A stretch of 39,880 bases of DNA from positions 1 through 39,880 of the forward strand of contig JAGHZQ010000002.1 in NCBI GenBank assembly GCA_017746715.1, read 5' to 3'. A model generated the notes under the pieces. That model was not told the origin of the DNA and did no database searches. It saw only the letters and a list, made by a program, of their open reading frames with translations. Made by a program: the position numbers and the translations under genes. Below, in pieces: positions 17,081 through 25,672 of the stretch; position 1 is the stretch's first letter; the number at the start of each line of letters is the position of its first letter. Source of the stretch: Cyanobacteria bacterium SBLK. GTDB lineage: Bacteria > Cyanobacteriota > Cyanobacteriia > Cyanobacteriales > Spirulinaceae.

Positions 17081-19015
17081 ATGTGCGGAATTACTGGATT
17101 TTGGAATTTATCGGCAGAAAATTCACCCGATCGCCTGCAAGAAATGGTCGAAAAAATGGCTTTTCGGTTATCCCATCGCGGGCCCGACGATGGGGGGAGT
17201 TGGGTGGATGAAAACGCGGGTATTGCGTTGGGACATCGCCGACTTGCCATTCTCGATCTGTCCCCAGAAGGACATCAACCCATGCTTTCGAAGGGCGATC
17301 GCTATGTTCTCATTTTCAACGGAGAAATTTACAATTTTCTCACCCTGAGAAAAGAACTCGAACAACTCGGTCATCATTTTCGGGGTCATTCCGATACGGA
17401 GGTGATGCTGGCGAGTTTTTGTCAATGGGGAATAGAAGCAGCAGTGAAGCGCTTTATCGGCATGTTCGCCTTTGCCCTTTGGGATCGTCAAGAACGAACT
17501 TTGTTTCTATGTCGCGATCGCATGGGAGAAAAGCCCCTTTATTACGGTTGGATGGGGCAAACTTTCCTCTTTGGATCGGAATTGAAAGCCTTAAAAATTC
17601 ATCCCGACTGGTGCGGCAAAATCGATCGCCATGCTCTCGCCCTTCTCCTGCGTCACAATTACATTAACGCCCCCCATTCCATTTATCAAAATATTTACAA
17701 GTTGCCTCCCGGTACCCTTCTGAGGCTCAAACAACCGATAGAACGACCCGAACCGATCCCCTATTGGTCCTTGCAAAAAATAGCCGAATACGGGGCGAAA
17801 AACCCCTTTTCCGGGGATAAACGAGAAGCGATCGCCAAGTTAGATAAGCTGCTGCGAGAAGCGATCGCCCAACAAACGATCGCCGATGTTCCCTTGGGGG
17901 CTTTTTTATCGGGGGGAATAGATTCTTCGACCATTGCCGCTTTGATGCAGGCGCAAAGTTCCCAACCCGTGAAAACCTTTAGTATTGGCTTTCATGAAGC
18001 AGAATACAACGAGGCGCAATATGCCAAAGCGATCGCCCAACATTTAGGCACCGAGCATACCGAACTCTATGTCACTCCCGAAGATGCCTTAGCGATCGTG
18101 CCGAAGTTGCCCGCACTTTACGACGAACCCTTCTCCGACTCTTCCCAAATTCCCACCTTCCTCGTGGCACAATTAGCACGACAGGAGGTAACGGTGAGTT
18201 TGTCGGGGGATGCAGGAGACGAACTGTTTGGAGGCTATACCCGTTATTTCCTCGGACAGCGTTTCAGTCAAAGCATTCTCTGGAACGTCCCCACTGGGAT
18301 CAAAGCAGCCCTTGCAGGGGTTTTGAAAGGGCGATCGCCCCAAGCATGGGAACGCATCCTACAACCTTTTCACCTGCGACAGCGCAACCTCGGGGCGAAA
18401 CTGCACCGCGTCGCCGATGTTTTGACCTTAGATAGTCCCGAAGCCATTTATCGCAGTTTTGTGTCCCACTGGCAACATCCCGAAGACATTGCGATCGACG
18501 CGATCGAACCGACAACCGCACTGAACGATCCCGAACTTCAGGCAAATCTGCCGAAGTTTCTCGAACGAGCCATGTACTTAGATGCTCTCACCTACTTACC
18601 GGGAGATATTCTCGTTAAAGTCGATCGCGCTGCTATGGGAGTCGGTTTGGAAACCCGCATTCCCTTTCTCGATCGCCGCGTTATCGAATTTGCTTGGAGT
18701 CTTCCCTTAGCATGGAAAGCACCCCAGCAAGGGCAAGGTAAATGGATTCTCCGGCAAATTCTCGCCCAATACGTCCCCTCAGAACTATTTGAACGTCCGA
18801 AAATGGGCTTTGGCGTTCCCATCGATGGCTGGTTGCGGGGAGAACTGCGAGACTGGGCGGAAAATCTCCTTGATGAAACACGCTTGCGTCAGGAGGGCTA
18901 CTTTGCCCCCGAACCCATTCGTCAAAAATGGCAAGAACATTTATCGGGCCATTACAATTGGCAATACTATCTTTGGGATGTTTTAATGTTTCAAGCGTGG
19001 TTGGCGGAAAATTAG
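17081..19015 (+). CDS. asnB: Asparagine synthase-type glutamine amidotransferase
   Basis: This 644-residue protein has the class II glutaminase nucleophile Cys2 right after Met (MCGITGFW), RLSHRGPDDGGSW, and GEIYNFLTLRKEL. The synthetase domain has the PP-loop LSGGIDSSTIAALM, LSGDAGDELFGGYTRY and VKVDRAAMGVGLETRIPFLD. It could make asparagine. Genes of this type inside polysaccharide loci instead often amidate a hexuronic acid (as proposed for WbpS of Pseudomonas aeruginosa O6), and a UDP-HexNAc dehydrogenase is present in this same locus. The gene is GC-richer and full of HIP1 sites, unlike the PLD gene 24 bases upstream. The next gene starts 10 bases after its stop. Confidence 0.9.
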   Translation: MCGITGFWNLSAENSPDRLQEMVEKMAFRLSHRGPDDGGSWVDENAGIALGHRRLAILDLSPEGHQPMLSKGDRYVLIFNGEIYNFLTLRKELEQLGHHFRGHSDTEVMLASFCQWGIEAAVKRFIGMFAFALWDRQERTLFLCRDRMGEKPLYYGWMGQTFLFGSELKALKIHPDWCGKIDRHALALLLRHNYINAPHSIYQNIYKLPPGTLLRLKQPIERPEPIPYWSLQKIAEYGAKNPFSGDKREAIAKLDKLLREAIAQQTIADVPLGAFLSGGIDSSTIAALMQAQSSQPVKTFSIGFHEAEYNEAQYAKAIAQHLGTEHTELYVTPEDALAIVPKLPALYDEPFSDSSQIPTFLVAQLARQEVTVSLSGDAGDELFGGYTRYFLGQRFSQSILWNVPTGIKAALAGVLKGRSPQAWERILQPFHLRQRNLGAKLHRVADVLTLDSPEAIYRSFVSHWQHPEDIAIDAIEPTTALNDPELQANLPKFLERAMYLDALTYLPGDILVKVDRAAMGVGLETRIPFLDRRVIEFAWSLPLAWKAPQQGQGKWILRQILAQYVPSELFERPKMGFGVPIDGWLRGELRDWAENLLDETRLRQEGYFAPEPIRQKWQEHLSGHYNWQYYLWDVLMFQAWLAEN

Positions 19016-19025
19016 GAAAAAAACA

Positions 19026-19943
19026 TTGAAGCACTTTATCGTTACGGGGGGAGCGGGTTTTATTGGGTCTCATGTTACCGAACAACTTTTAGCCAATGGC
19101 GATCGAGTAACGGCGATCGATAATTTCAGCACGGGGAAACGGTCGAATCTGGCCGAACATTCTCGTTTAAATATTATCAAAAAAAATATTCTCGATTGCC
19201 TGCCCGAGGAGATTAACTCTCCTGTTGATGGCATTGCCCACCTCGCTGCAACACCTTCCGTACAAAGTTCTTGGCTAGAGCCGCAAGAAGCCCATAATAA
19301 TAATTTATCAACAACTGTAGCAGTTATTCAACTCTGCCGAAAATTGCAATGTCCTCGCTTGGTTTTTGCCAGTTCTGCGGCAGTATATGGGATGCCGCAA
19401 ACATTACCCATCGCCGAAGATCATCCCACCCAGCCCATTTCCCCCTATGGTTTGCAAAAATTAACCGGTGAAGGATACGGACGCTTATTCGCGGAGAAAT
19501 ATGGTTTTACTTTTGTATCTTTGAGACTGTTTAATGTATTTGGCGATCGCCAAGATTCCCATTCTCCTTATTCTGGGGTAATTTCTAAATTCCTCGAAGC
19601 CATGAAACAAAATACACCCATTACAGTTTATGGAAAAGGTTCGCAAACTCGAGATTTTATTAGCGTTCGCGATGTTGCCATTGCTTTTAAACAAGCCTTA
19701 ACCCTTTCTCTGCCTGCCAATCAAGAATTAATTACGAATATCGGCACCGGGCGATCGCTGTCTTTACTCGAATTAATTGCCAGTCTCAAACCTCATTTTC
19801 CTCATTGGCAAGAAAATATTAAATTTGCCCCTGCAAAAACGGGAGATATTCTCCATTCTTTGGCACATATCGAGAAGAGCAACTTTTATTTAGAATTTGA
19901 GCCGCAACACAGTCTAGAGGACGCAATTTTTTCATTGATATGA
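19026..19943 (+). CDS. NAD-dependent UDP-sugar 4-epimerase-like SDR
   Basis: This extended SDR has 305 residues from TTG 19026, the only start that keeps the Rossmann motif intact (HFIVTGGAGFIGSHVTEQLL). FASSAAVYGMPQTLPIAEDH and SPYGLQKLTGEGYGRLF supply the Ser and Tyr-x3-Lys. LRLFNVFGDRQDSHSPYSGV and TRDFISVRDVA are typical of UDP-GlcNAc/UDP-glucose 4-epimerases (Gne/WbpP group). It would supply UDP-GalNAc or UDP-galactose in the cytoplasm. Its stop overlaps the next start as ATGA (19940-19943), so it is coupled to the large fusion protein. Confidence 0.82.
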   Translation: MKHFIVTGGAGFIGSHVTEQLLANGDRVTAIDNFSTGKRSNLAEHSRLNIIKKNILDCLPEEINSPVDGIAHLAATPSVQSSWLEPQEAHNNNLSTTVAVIQLCRKLQCPRLVFASSAAVYGMPQTLPIAEDHPTQPISPYGLQKLTGEGYGRLFAEKYGFTFVSLRLFNVFGDRQDSHSPYSGVISKFLEAMKQNTPITVYGKGSQTRDFISVRDVAIAFKQALTLSLPANQELITNIGTGRSLSLLELIASLKPHFPHWQENIKFAPAKTGDILHSLAHIEKSNFYLEFEPQHSLEDAIFSLI

Positions 19944-22900
19944 GCGATTTATCTTCTCTTTTGCAAAAAGGAATCGCAAGAATTTCCCAAAGATTGAGAA
20001 TCTCCCAACAAGCCTTATTTTGGTGTAGCGGAATAAGCGGGTTGCTGGCTTTACTCAGTTTGCCCATTTGGTATTACTGGGTATTCGTACAATCTTTTCC
20101 CGTCGAGGTCGAATTATCCGCTCCTAATGTGGAAATTGTCAAAGCCTACTGGCACGATCCCGATACTCATCCCGACAGCTATCAACCCATTATCGTTCGT
20201 CCCGTTGAATCTCGAAATTGGAACGTCAAAATTGAAGCATTAGGAGAGAAAAATTCGCAATCGACAGGGTATGAAACTGTCATTTTAGATATTCGCACGT
20301 CTGACAGACAAGTCGATTGGTCTCAAGCCGTTTTTAGGGGGAATTGGGAAATGCGAGACTCTCCCAATTCTCCCCAAGAAAAAGCCGCGATCGCCCACAG
20401 TAATAAACCCGATTTTGGACGACATTCTGGGGAAATTCAATCCGTAGAAGTTCCTTTAGAAGGGGGAGAATTAGAGATCGAACTCTTCGGTCATAGCGGT
20501 AGCGGTAAAGTTCGAGTTACAGTTAACGATAAAGTCCGCGAATTAGATTTATTTCATCGTGCCGGATTCTACGAAACCTTAAAATTTCCGGCAATTGCCA
20601 AAGGCGATCGCCAAATTCGGACGTATACAATTGAAGGTAAAAATCCGCCTTGGTCGAAATTAAAATTTATTGCCGATCGCGGAAAAGTTAACATTCGAGA
20701 TGTAAGAGTTGCTGGAATATCTATCCAACCGAATAACAATGGCGCATATATTTTACCCGTTCGCCCTTGGTCGGTTTTTCTTTATAGTATCGTTGCCGCA
20801 ATCGCCAGCTTTTTACTCATCATAACCATTGCGATCGCTGCGATCGGCATTACCCGCAGCGAGAGCGAAGAACATTGGGGAATTAGCAGCTATATTGTCA
20901 GTATATCGCTCCTTATTAGCGGCTTTTGGACTTTAGTTTATTATCCCGCCATTATGAGCCCGGATTCGCTGGCTCAATGGTCTCAGGCACTCAACAATAG
21001 TTATAACGATTGGCATCCTCCCCTCATGACATTAGGCATGAGAGCAACTCTGTTTGTTACCGATAGTCCCGCTCTTTTTGCCTTTCTGCAAGGAACAATT
21101 CTTTATATCAGCATTCACGCATTTGTCTACCTCTTATTAAAAGATCGCAAAATCGATTCTAAATTACAATTATTTGCCCTTGTTCTGATTCCTTTTATTC
21201 CCACGATCTGGAACTATACCGTAACCCTATGGAAAGATGTTTGGCTGTGTATTTCCCTCCTCCTCATGTTGTGCAGTCTTTTCAAACTCAAGGAAACCAG
21301 CAAATTTTATTGGTTGATTCTTTATTGTATTCTCTTCGGCATTAGCATTTCTTTGAGAAAGAGTGCAATTTTTTATTTTCCTTTCTTAGTCTTTGAGAGT
21401 TGGGTTTATCTCAAAAACAAACTTCAGTTACAGATCGTTCCTTTAATTTTAGTATTGTTAGTAGCGATCGCATCTCCTTTAGGCTTCCCTCAAGGAATAA
21501 ACTATCTTGCTAAAGCAGGAGAAACTCATCAAGAAGGAAAAGCGATATTGTTTGATATTGTAGGGACTTATCTGCATACGAATTCCCCCAGACCACAAGA
21601 ATTTCAGGAACTCTTTAATCCTCTCCTTAATGAAGGTAGAAACGCCAATTACGAACAACTCCTTAAATTCTACACTCCGGTAAGTGGAGATGATTATGTT
21701 TGGCATAAAGAAGCCATATTTAGCTATCAAAAAGTTGAAGAAAATCGCAGAAAACTGTTAAAGTTTCTTATTTTTAAGAATATGTTCGGGCATCCTATTG
21801 CTTATCTGTCCCATAAAAGCAAAGTTTGGAGCTTATTAATCGGCTTTCAAGGCTGGCAATATCCCTATGATTATGGTATTTATGAAGATAATCCCATGGG
21901 ATTAAAAGCCGCATCAAAATTTCCTGCAGTTCAAAAACTATTTACCGATCGCATTCTTCCGGGATTCCAAAGTTTCTTTCTTCCCAAAGATTTTTTCTAT
22001 CTCTTAATTATTGTTACCATTATTTCTTGGATAATTAAACAGAGTAAAGGGAGTGAAGATAATCGCGATCGAGTAATATATTTCTTTCCGTCTTTATGGG
22101 TTGCAATATCGCTAATTGCTTCTTTTATGTTTATTACCCCCGTTGTAAACTTTCGCTATATTTTTGTTTCTTGTGTTATTCTATTTTCACTCTCTCTCGT
22201 TGAGTTTACTGCAATTTTACAAATGATTTTTAAATCGTCTTCTAAATCTCGCAAAAGAACATTAAAATTAAGCTATCCCTCTCGAGGTTTTCAGCTTCTA
22301 AGTATTATTATCCCTGTTTATAATGAAGAAGAAACAATCGTTACAACTTTGCAAAAAATAGACGAGCTCCCAACCGAGTCTCTAGGAATAGAAGTCATTA
22401 TTGTAGATGATTGCAGCCAAGATAGTACACAAATATATATTAAAGATTTTTTAGAAGAATACAAGGGCGAAAAAAAATATTGCTATCTCAGACATGAAAA
22501 AAATCGAGGGAAAGGTGGTGCCTTGAAAACAGGTTTTGGTAGTGTTAATGGAGATATTTTAATTGTTCAAGATGCGGATTTAGAATACGATTCCGATGAA
22601 ATTCCCTCCGTGATCGATCCGATTCTACAAGGAAAAGCAGATATCGTTTATGGTTCTCGATTTCTGACTAAAAAAGCATCGAGAGTTTTGTACTATTATC
22701 ATTATTTAGCAAATAAGTTTTTGACCTTTCTCAGCAATTTATTTACAAATCTGAATATGACAGATATTGAAACCGGTTATAAAGCCTTTCGATCGGAAAT
22801 TATTAAAAATATGGTGATCCATTCGTGGGGTTTTGGTTTTGAGGTTGAAGTTACGGCAAAAATTGCAAAATTAAATTGTCGCGTCTATGAAGTTCCCATT

Positions 22901-23050
22901 AGCTATTATGGTAGAACGTATGAAGAAGGAAAAAAAATTGGGTTTATGGATGGTGTTCAAGCCATTTTTCTCATCTTTTACTACAATCTTTTTGTCAGCA
23001 AAAAACGCTCTTTTCGTTGGGATTTATTCGATAAAGATAGAAGCGAATAA
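19940..23050 (+). CDS. Three-module protein: extracytoplasmic beta-rich domain + GT-C-like membrane core + GT2 glycosyltransferase
   Basis: This 1036-residue protein has three parts. One transmembrane helix (about 33-53) precedes a beta-rich domain of some 210 residues (about 55-262) with VELSAPNVEIVKAYWHDPD, GSGKVRV and KLKFI blocks. The middle (about 275-760) has about ten helices with YYPAIMSPDSLAQW in the first external loop and NDWHPPLMTLG, a GT-C-like pattern. The last 250 residues are a GT2 domain of the DPG/dolichol-P-mannose synthase type (LSIIIPVYNEEETIV, VIIVDDCSQDST, VQDADLEYD near residue 877, DIETGYKAFR). This may couple making a polyprenyl-phosphate sugar inside with its use outside, which is inference. 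Its stop is six bases from the stop of the opposing gene. The beta-rich domain recurs at 24672-25634. Confidence 0.72.
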   Translation: MSDLSSLLQKGIARISQRLRISQQALFWCSGISGLLALLSLPIWYYWVFVQSFPVEVELSAPNVEIVKAYWHDPDTHPDSYQPIIVRPVESRNWNVKIEALGEKNSQSTGYETVILDIRTSDRQVDWSQAVFRGNWEMRDSPNSPQEKAAIAHSNKPDFGRHSGEIQSVEVPLEGGELEIELFGHSGSGKVRVTVNDKVRELDLFHRAGFYETLKFPAIAKGDRQIRTYTIEGKNPPWSKLKFIADRGKVNIRDVRVAGISIQPNNNGAYILPVRPWSVFLYSIVAAIASFLLIITIAIAAIGITRSESEEHWGISSYIVSISLLISGFWTLVYYPAIMSPDSLAQWSQALNNSYNDWHPPLMTLGMRATLFVTDSPALFAFLQGTILYISIHAFVYLLLKDRKIDSKLQLFALVLIPFIPTIWNYTVTLWKDVWLCISLLLMLCSLFKLKETSKFYWLILYCILFGISISLRKSAIFYFPFLVFESWVYLKNKLQLQIVPLILVLLVAIASPLGFPQGINYLAKAGETHQEGKAILFDIVGTYLHTNSPRPQEFQELFNPLLNEGRNANYEQLLKFYTPVSGDDYVWHKEAIFSYQKVEENRRKLLKFLIFKNMFGHPIAYLSHKSKVWSLLIGFQGWQYPYDYGIYEDNPMGLKAASKFPAVQKLFTDRILPGFQSFFLPKDFFYLLIIVTIISWIIKQSKGSEDNRDRVIYFFPSLWVAISLIASFMFITPVVNFRYIFVSCVILFSLSLVEFTAILQMIFKSSSKSRKRTLKLSYPSRGFQLLSIIIPVYNEEETIVTTLQKIDELPTESLGIEVIIVDDCSQDSTQIYIKDFLEEYKGEKKYCYLRHEKNRGKGGALKTGFGSVNGDILIVQDADLEYDSDEIPSVIDPILQGKADIVYGSRFLTKKASRVLYYYHYLANKFLTFLSNLFTNLNMTDIETGYKAFRSEIIKNMVIHSWGFGFEVEVTAKIAKLNCRVYEVPISYYGRTYEEGKKIGFMDGVQAIFLIFYYNLFVSKKRSFRWDLFDKDRSE

Positions 23051-23056
23051 TTTACT

Positions 23057-24640
23057 CTATCTCCAATAGATACCCTGCCAATCAATGACCCCATAGTCAA
23101 AGAAAACGGCGATCGCAGCCGATCCGGTAACGGTATCTATATTAGCAACCATAAACGTTAGAACGGGAATCATATAGGCGATTTTCCCAAGGAAGCGACT
23201 TCCAAAAAATGCTAAGGCGATCGTACCGATCGGATAAGAGTAAAATGCGAGTCTGGGTAACATTCCTCCAATTCCCCATTCCGAGGCTTTGGGAATTGTA
23301 GCCATCGTTGCCAGCCAAACTAAAATATAGATAAAAAAGGAAAATATAAAGAGTATCCCTTCTTCCTGTTTATGTTTCTTTTGAATCCATTTTATTCCGA
23401 GAATAATAATCAAAATCAAACTCGCGATCGCACCCACAATCATATTCCCATAAATAAAAGAATGAGTTCCCCGAATCATCCAATGCAATCCTTGGCTAAA
23501 ATCTAAGTTTTTAATAATATCTGCCCAAATTTTTAAACTATCGGTGGCAACTCGAGCGTTACTTGGATCGCCAAGCGTACCCAGAATTTGTGCCAAATAA
23601 AACTTTTGCCAAAGAAAAGATAAGGCAAGTTGTCCGATGAAAATTGACCAAGCCGTTATTTTTCGTTTATAGACTAATAAAACTAGAAAACTAGAGACAG
23701 TAACTGGATAGATGTCATAAACCAAAGTTCCCGATAGAATAATGAGAGATAATAAGGCGATCTTGCGTCTCGACTTAGCAGCTAAAATCTCTAAAGTTGC
23801 CCAAACTATAATGGGAGAATAAGCATATGCTGTCATATACATGGCAGGTTGTCCGACAAAACTAATCAATCCCCAACTGGATGCACCACAGAACATAGAA
23901 ATTGCGCCAATTCTTTCTCCCAACTTCAAGAGCAGGCAAATTTTATATAATGCAATACAACTTAACATCCAAAATAATAAATTGAGGGAAAAACTTGCAA
24001 TCCAACGATGTCCGGAAAAACCAATTAAAGAACTAAGATAACCATAAAAAAAACGACGCAGTTTCACAGAAAAACTAGCATCATAGTCGTCGGTGGTAAA
24101 AATAAATTCTTCTGCTAAATAATGATTTTGATCGCAGTTGACCATGAATAAATAAGTTTCATGGGGGCATTCCCAATAAAAATCAATAGAACGGTTTACA
24201 TAAGTATAAGGAGAATTGTGGGAGATATGGGCAAAAGCATTAAACCAAATAATAATAAATGTCGCGATTAACAAAAGAATATTTTTCTTAGTTAGAAAAT
24301 AAGAGAAAATCTTTTTAAAGACTAGATAGATTATAAAACAATAAATAATCCAATTAATAACCTCTAACGTTCTTCCCACAGTCAAAGGTAACTTTAAAGT
24401 CAACAAAACTATTGGGGTGAAAACCAGCCAAAAACTTTTTTGAGAATAATATATTTTGGTAAAAAAATACCAAATTGATGATAAAATTAAATTTGGAAGT
24501 GTATTTAAAATTCCAACTTGTAGAGAGAAAAATAGCGTTATCCAGAGCCATTGGATTAAAGAAAAACCCAAAATAATTTTTAGATATTGAATCAAACCAA
24601 TTTTCAAACTCTCTCTTATTTCTTGCAGTTTTTCCCTCAT
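23057..24640 (-). CDS. GT-C-like multi-pass membrane protein
   Basis: This protein has 527 residues and about eleven to twelve hydrophobic segments. A large external loop (about 150-195) holds NCDQNHYLAEEF and TTDDYDASF, followed by FYGYLSSLIGFSGHRWIASF and further helices. This layout resembles membrane glycosyltransferases of the GT-C type, but no family signature is clear. ATG 24640 has AAGGGA upstream. The gene lies 31 bases downstream of the separate beta-rich domain gene (24672-25634). The pair therefore looks like a split version of the N-terminal and middle parts of the 19940-23050 protein. An oligosaccharide flippase or polymerase cannot be excluded. Confidence 0.55.
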   Translation of the reverse strand: MREKLQEIRESLKIGLIQYLKIILGFSLIQWLWITLFFSLQVGILNTLPNLILSSIWYFFTKIYYSQKSFWLVFTPIVLLTLKLPLTVGRTLEVINWIIYCFIIYLVFKKIFSYFLTKKNILLLIATFIIIWFNAFAHISHNSPYTYVNRSIDFYWECPHETYLFMVNCDQNHYLAEEFIFTTDDYDASFSVKLRRFFYGYLSSLIGFSGHRWIASFSLNLLFWMLSCIALYKICLLLKLGERIGAISMFCGASSWGLISFVGQPAMYMTAYAYSPIIVWATLEILAAKSRRKIALLSLIILSGTLVYDIYPVTVSSFLVLLVYKRKITAWSIFIGQLALSFLWQKFYLAQILGTLGDPSNARVATDSLKIWADIIKNLDFSQGLHWMIRGTHSFIYGNMIVGAIASLILIIILGIKWIQKKHKQEEGILFIFSFFIYILVWLATMATIPKASEWGIGGMLPRLAFYSYPIGTIALAFFGSRFLGKIAYMIPVLTFMVANIDTVTGSAAIAVFFDYGVIDWQGIYWR

Positions 24641-24671
24641 TGAATGAATTCCCTTAAAATATTTTTAGACG

Positions 24672-25634
24672 CTATTGCCCAACAAGATTGTACGCAATTG
24701 CCAAATAACCAAAATTTATCAGAGTCGCTAGTAGGGTCTTGAACATGCGATTATTAGGAATGATATATTCATTATTTCGATTAGAGATCAGAATAGTGTC
24801 CCCAATCTTAACTTCCTGAATGTTAACCTTTGCACTTCCATCGCTAATAAATTTAAGTTTGGGTCGCCAATGGTTCTTGGGGATCTCGAATTGGTAATCG
24901 CGAACAATACGATCTCCGACTTCTCCTGCCACAAAAATAACGCTTTTATGCTCGATATTGTAGCTATATAAATCTAACTCGCGAAGGCGATTGTTGCCAG
25001 TAACGCGAACTTTTCCACTCCCTGTATGAGAGAGGAGTAAAATTTCCAGATCCCCACCTTCTACTATCATCGAAAGAGATTGAATTTGACCGGGATGTAT
25101 GCCATATTCGGGTTGGTTGCTGTGAGCGATCGCGACTTTCCCTTGAGGACCATTTGGATCGGGACGAAACTCCCACGTTCCTCCTATAAACTCACCGTTA
25201 GTCCAATCGACTTGACCTTGAGGTGTTTTAATGTCTAGAATAGCCACTTCAAAACCATCAGAATCTGAATTTTTTTCCCCGATGGCTTCAATCGTCAAAT
25301 TCCACTTTTGGGATTTGACAGGCTTAACAGTAATCGGATTGTAAGCATCGGGATGAATTTTTGGGTTATCCCAATAGGCTTTGACAATTTCACTGCCCGG
25401 TGCAGACAGTTGCACGTCAACCCATTGACTTTCAATTGGAGTTTTTGGCTCAAACATCCAATACCAAATTGGAAGGCTGATGAGAGAGACCAGAAGTGCA
25501 TAGACAATGGGATAGTGTCGATTGGCGTGAAAAAGTTTCAAGACTTTTAACAAGCGATCGCGACTTTTCGTCAATCCATCTTTGATTTTTTTCAGTCCGT
25601 CCTTCATGGAGTTTCTCAATTTGTCGTCTTTCAC
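24672..25634 (-). CDS. Single-pass protein with the extracytoplasmic beta-rich domain found in the 19940-23050 protein
   Basis: This product has 320 residues from GTG 25634; ATG 25607 is an alternative. A basic N-terminus precedes one helix (about 42-62), then an outside domain begins VDVQLSAPGSEIVKAYWDNP. Residues about 72-290 align throughout with residues 55-262 of the three-module protein: HPDAYNPITVKPV versus HPDSYQPIIVRPV, KVAIAHSNQPEYGIH versus KAAIAHSNKPDFGRH, and GSGKVRVT in both. A second hydrophobic stretch closes the C-terminus. I recognise no named family. It probably binds sugar or partners the GT-C-like protein encoded just downstream. The divergent neighbour starts about 40 bases away, so both promoters are packed into that gap and the coding ends. 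Confidence 0.6.
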   Translation of the reverse strand: MKDDKLRNSMKDGLKKIKDGLTKSRDRLLKVLKLFHANRHYPIVYALLVSLISLPIWYWMFEPKTPIESQWVDVQLSAPGSEIVKAYWDNPKIHPDAYNPITVKPVKSQKWNLTIEAIGEKNSDSDGFEVAILDIKTPQGQVDWTNGEFIGGTWEFRPDPNGPQGKVAIAHSNQPEYGIHPGQIQSLSMIVEGGDLEILLLSHTGSGKVRVTGNNRLRELDLYSYNIEHKSVIFVAGEVGDRIVRDYQFEIPKNHWRPKLKFISDGSAKVNIQEVKIGDTILISNRNNEYIIPNNRMFKTLLATLINFGYLAIAYNLVGQ

Positions 25635-25672
25635 CTAAACTATTAAAACATTCTTCTACACGATTGCCAAGT

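Noticed and set aside
18681..19085. A 134-codon minus-strand reading frame and several similar ones inside asnB
   Set aside because: They mirror the conserved synthetase domain and have no protein-like motifs of their own.
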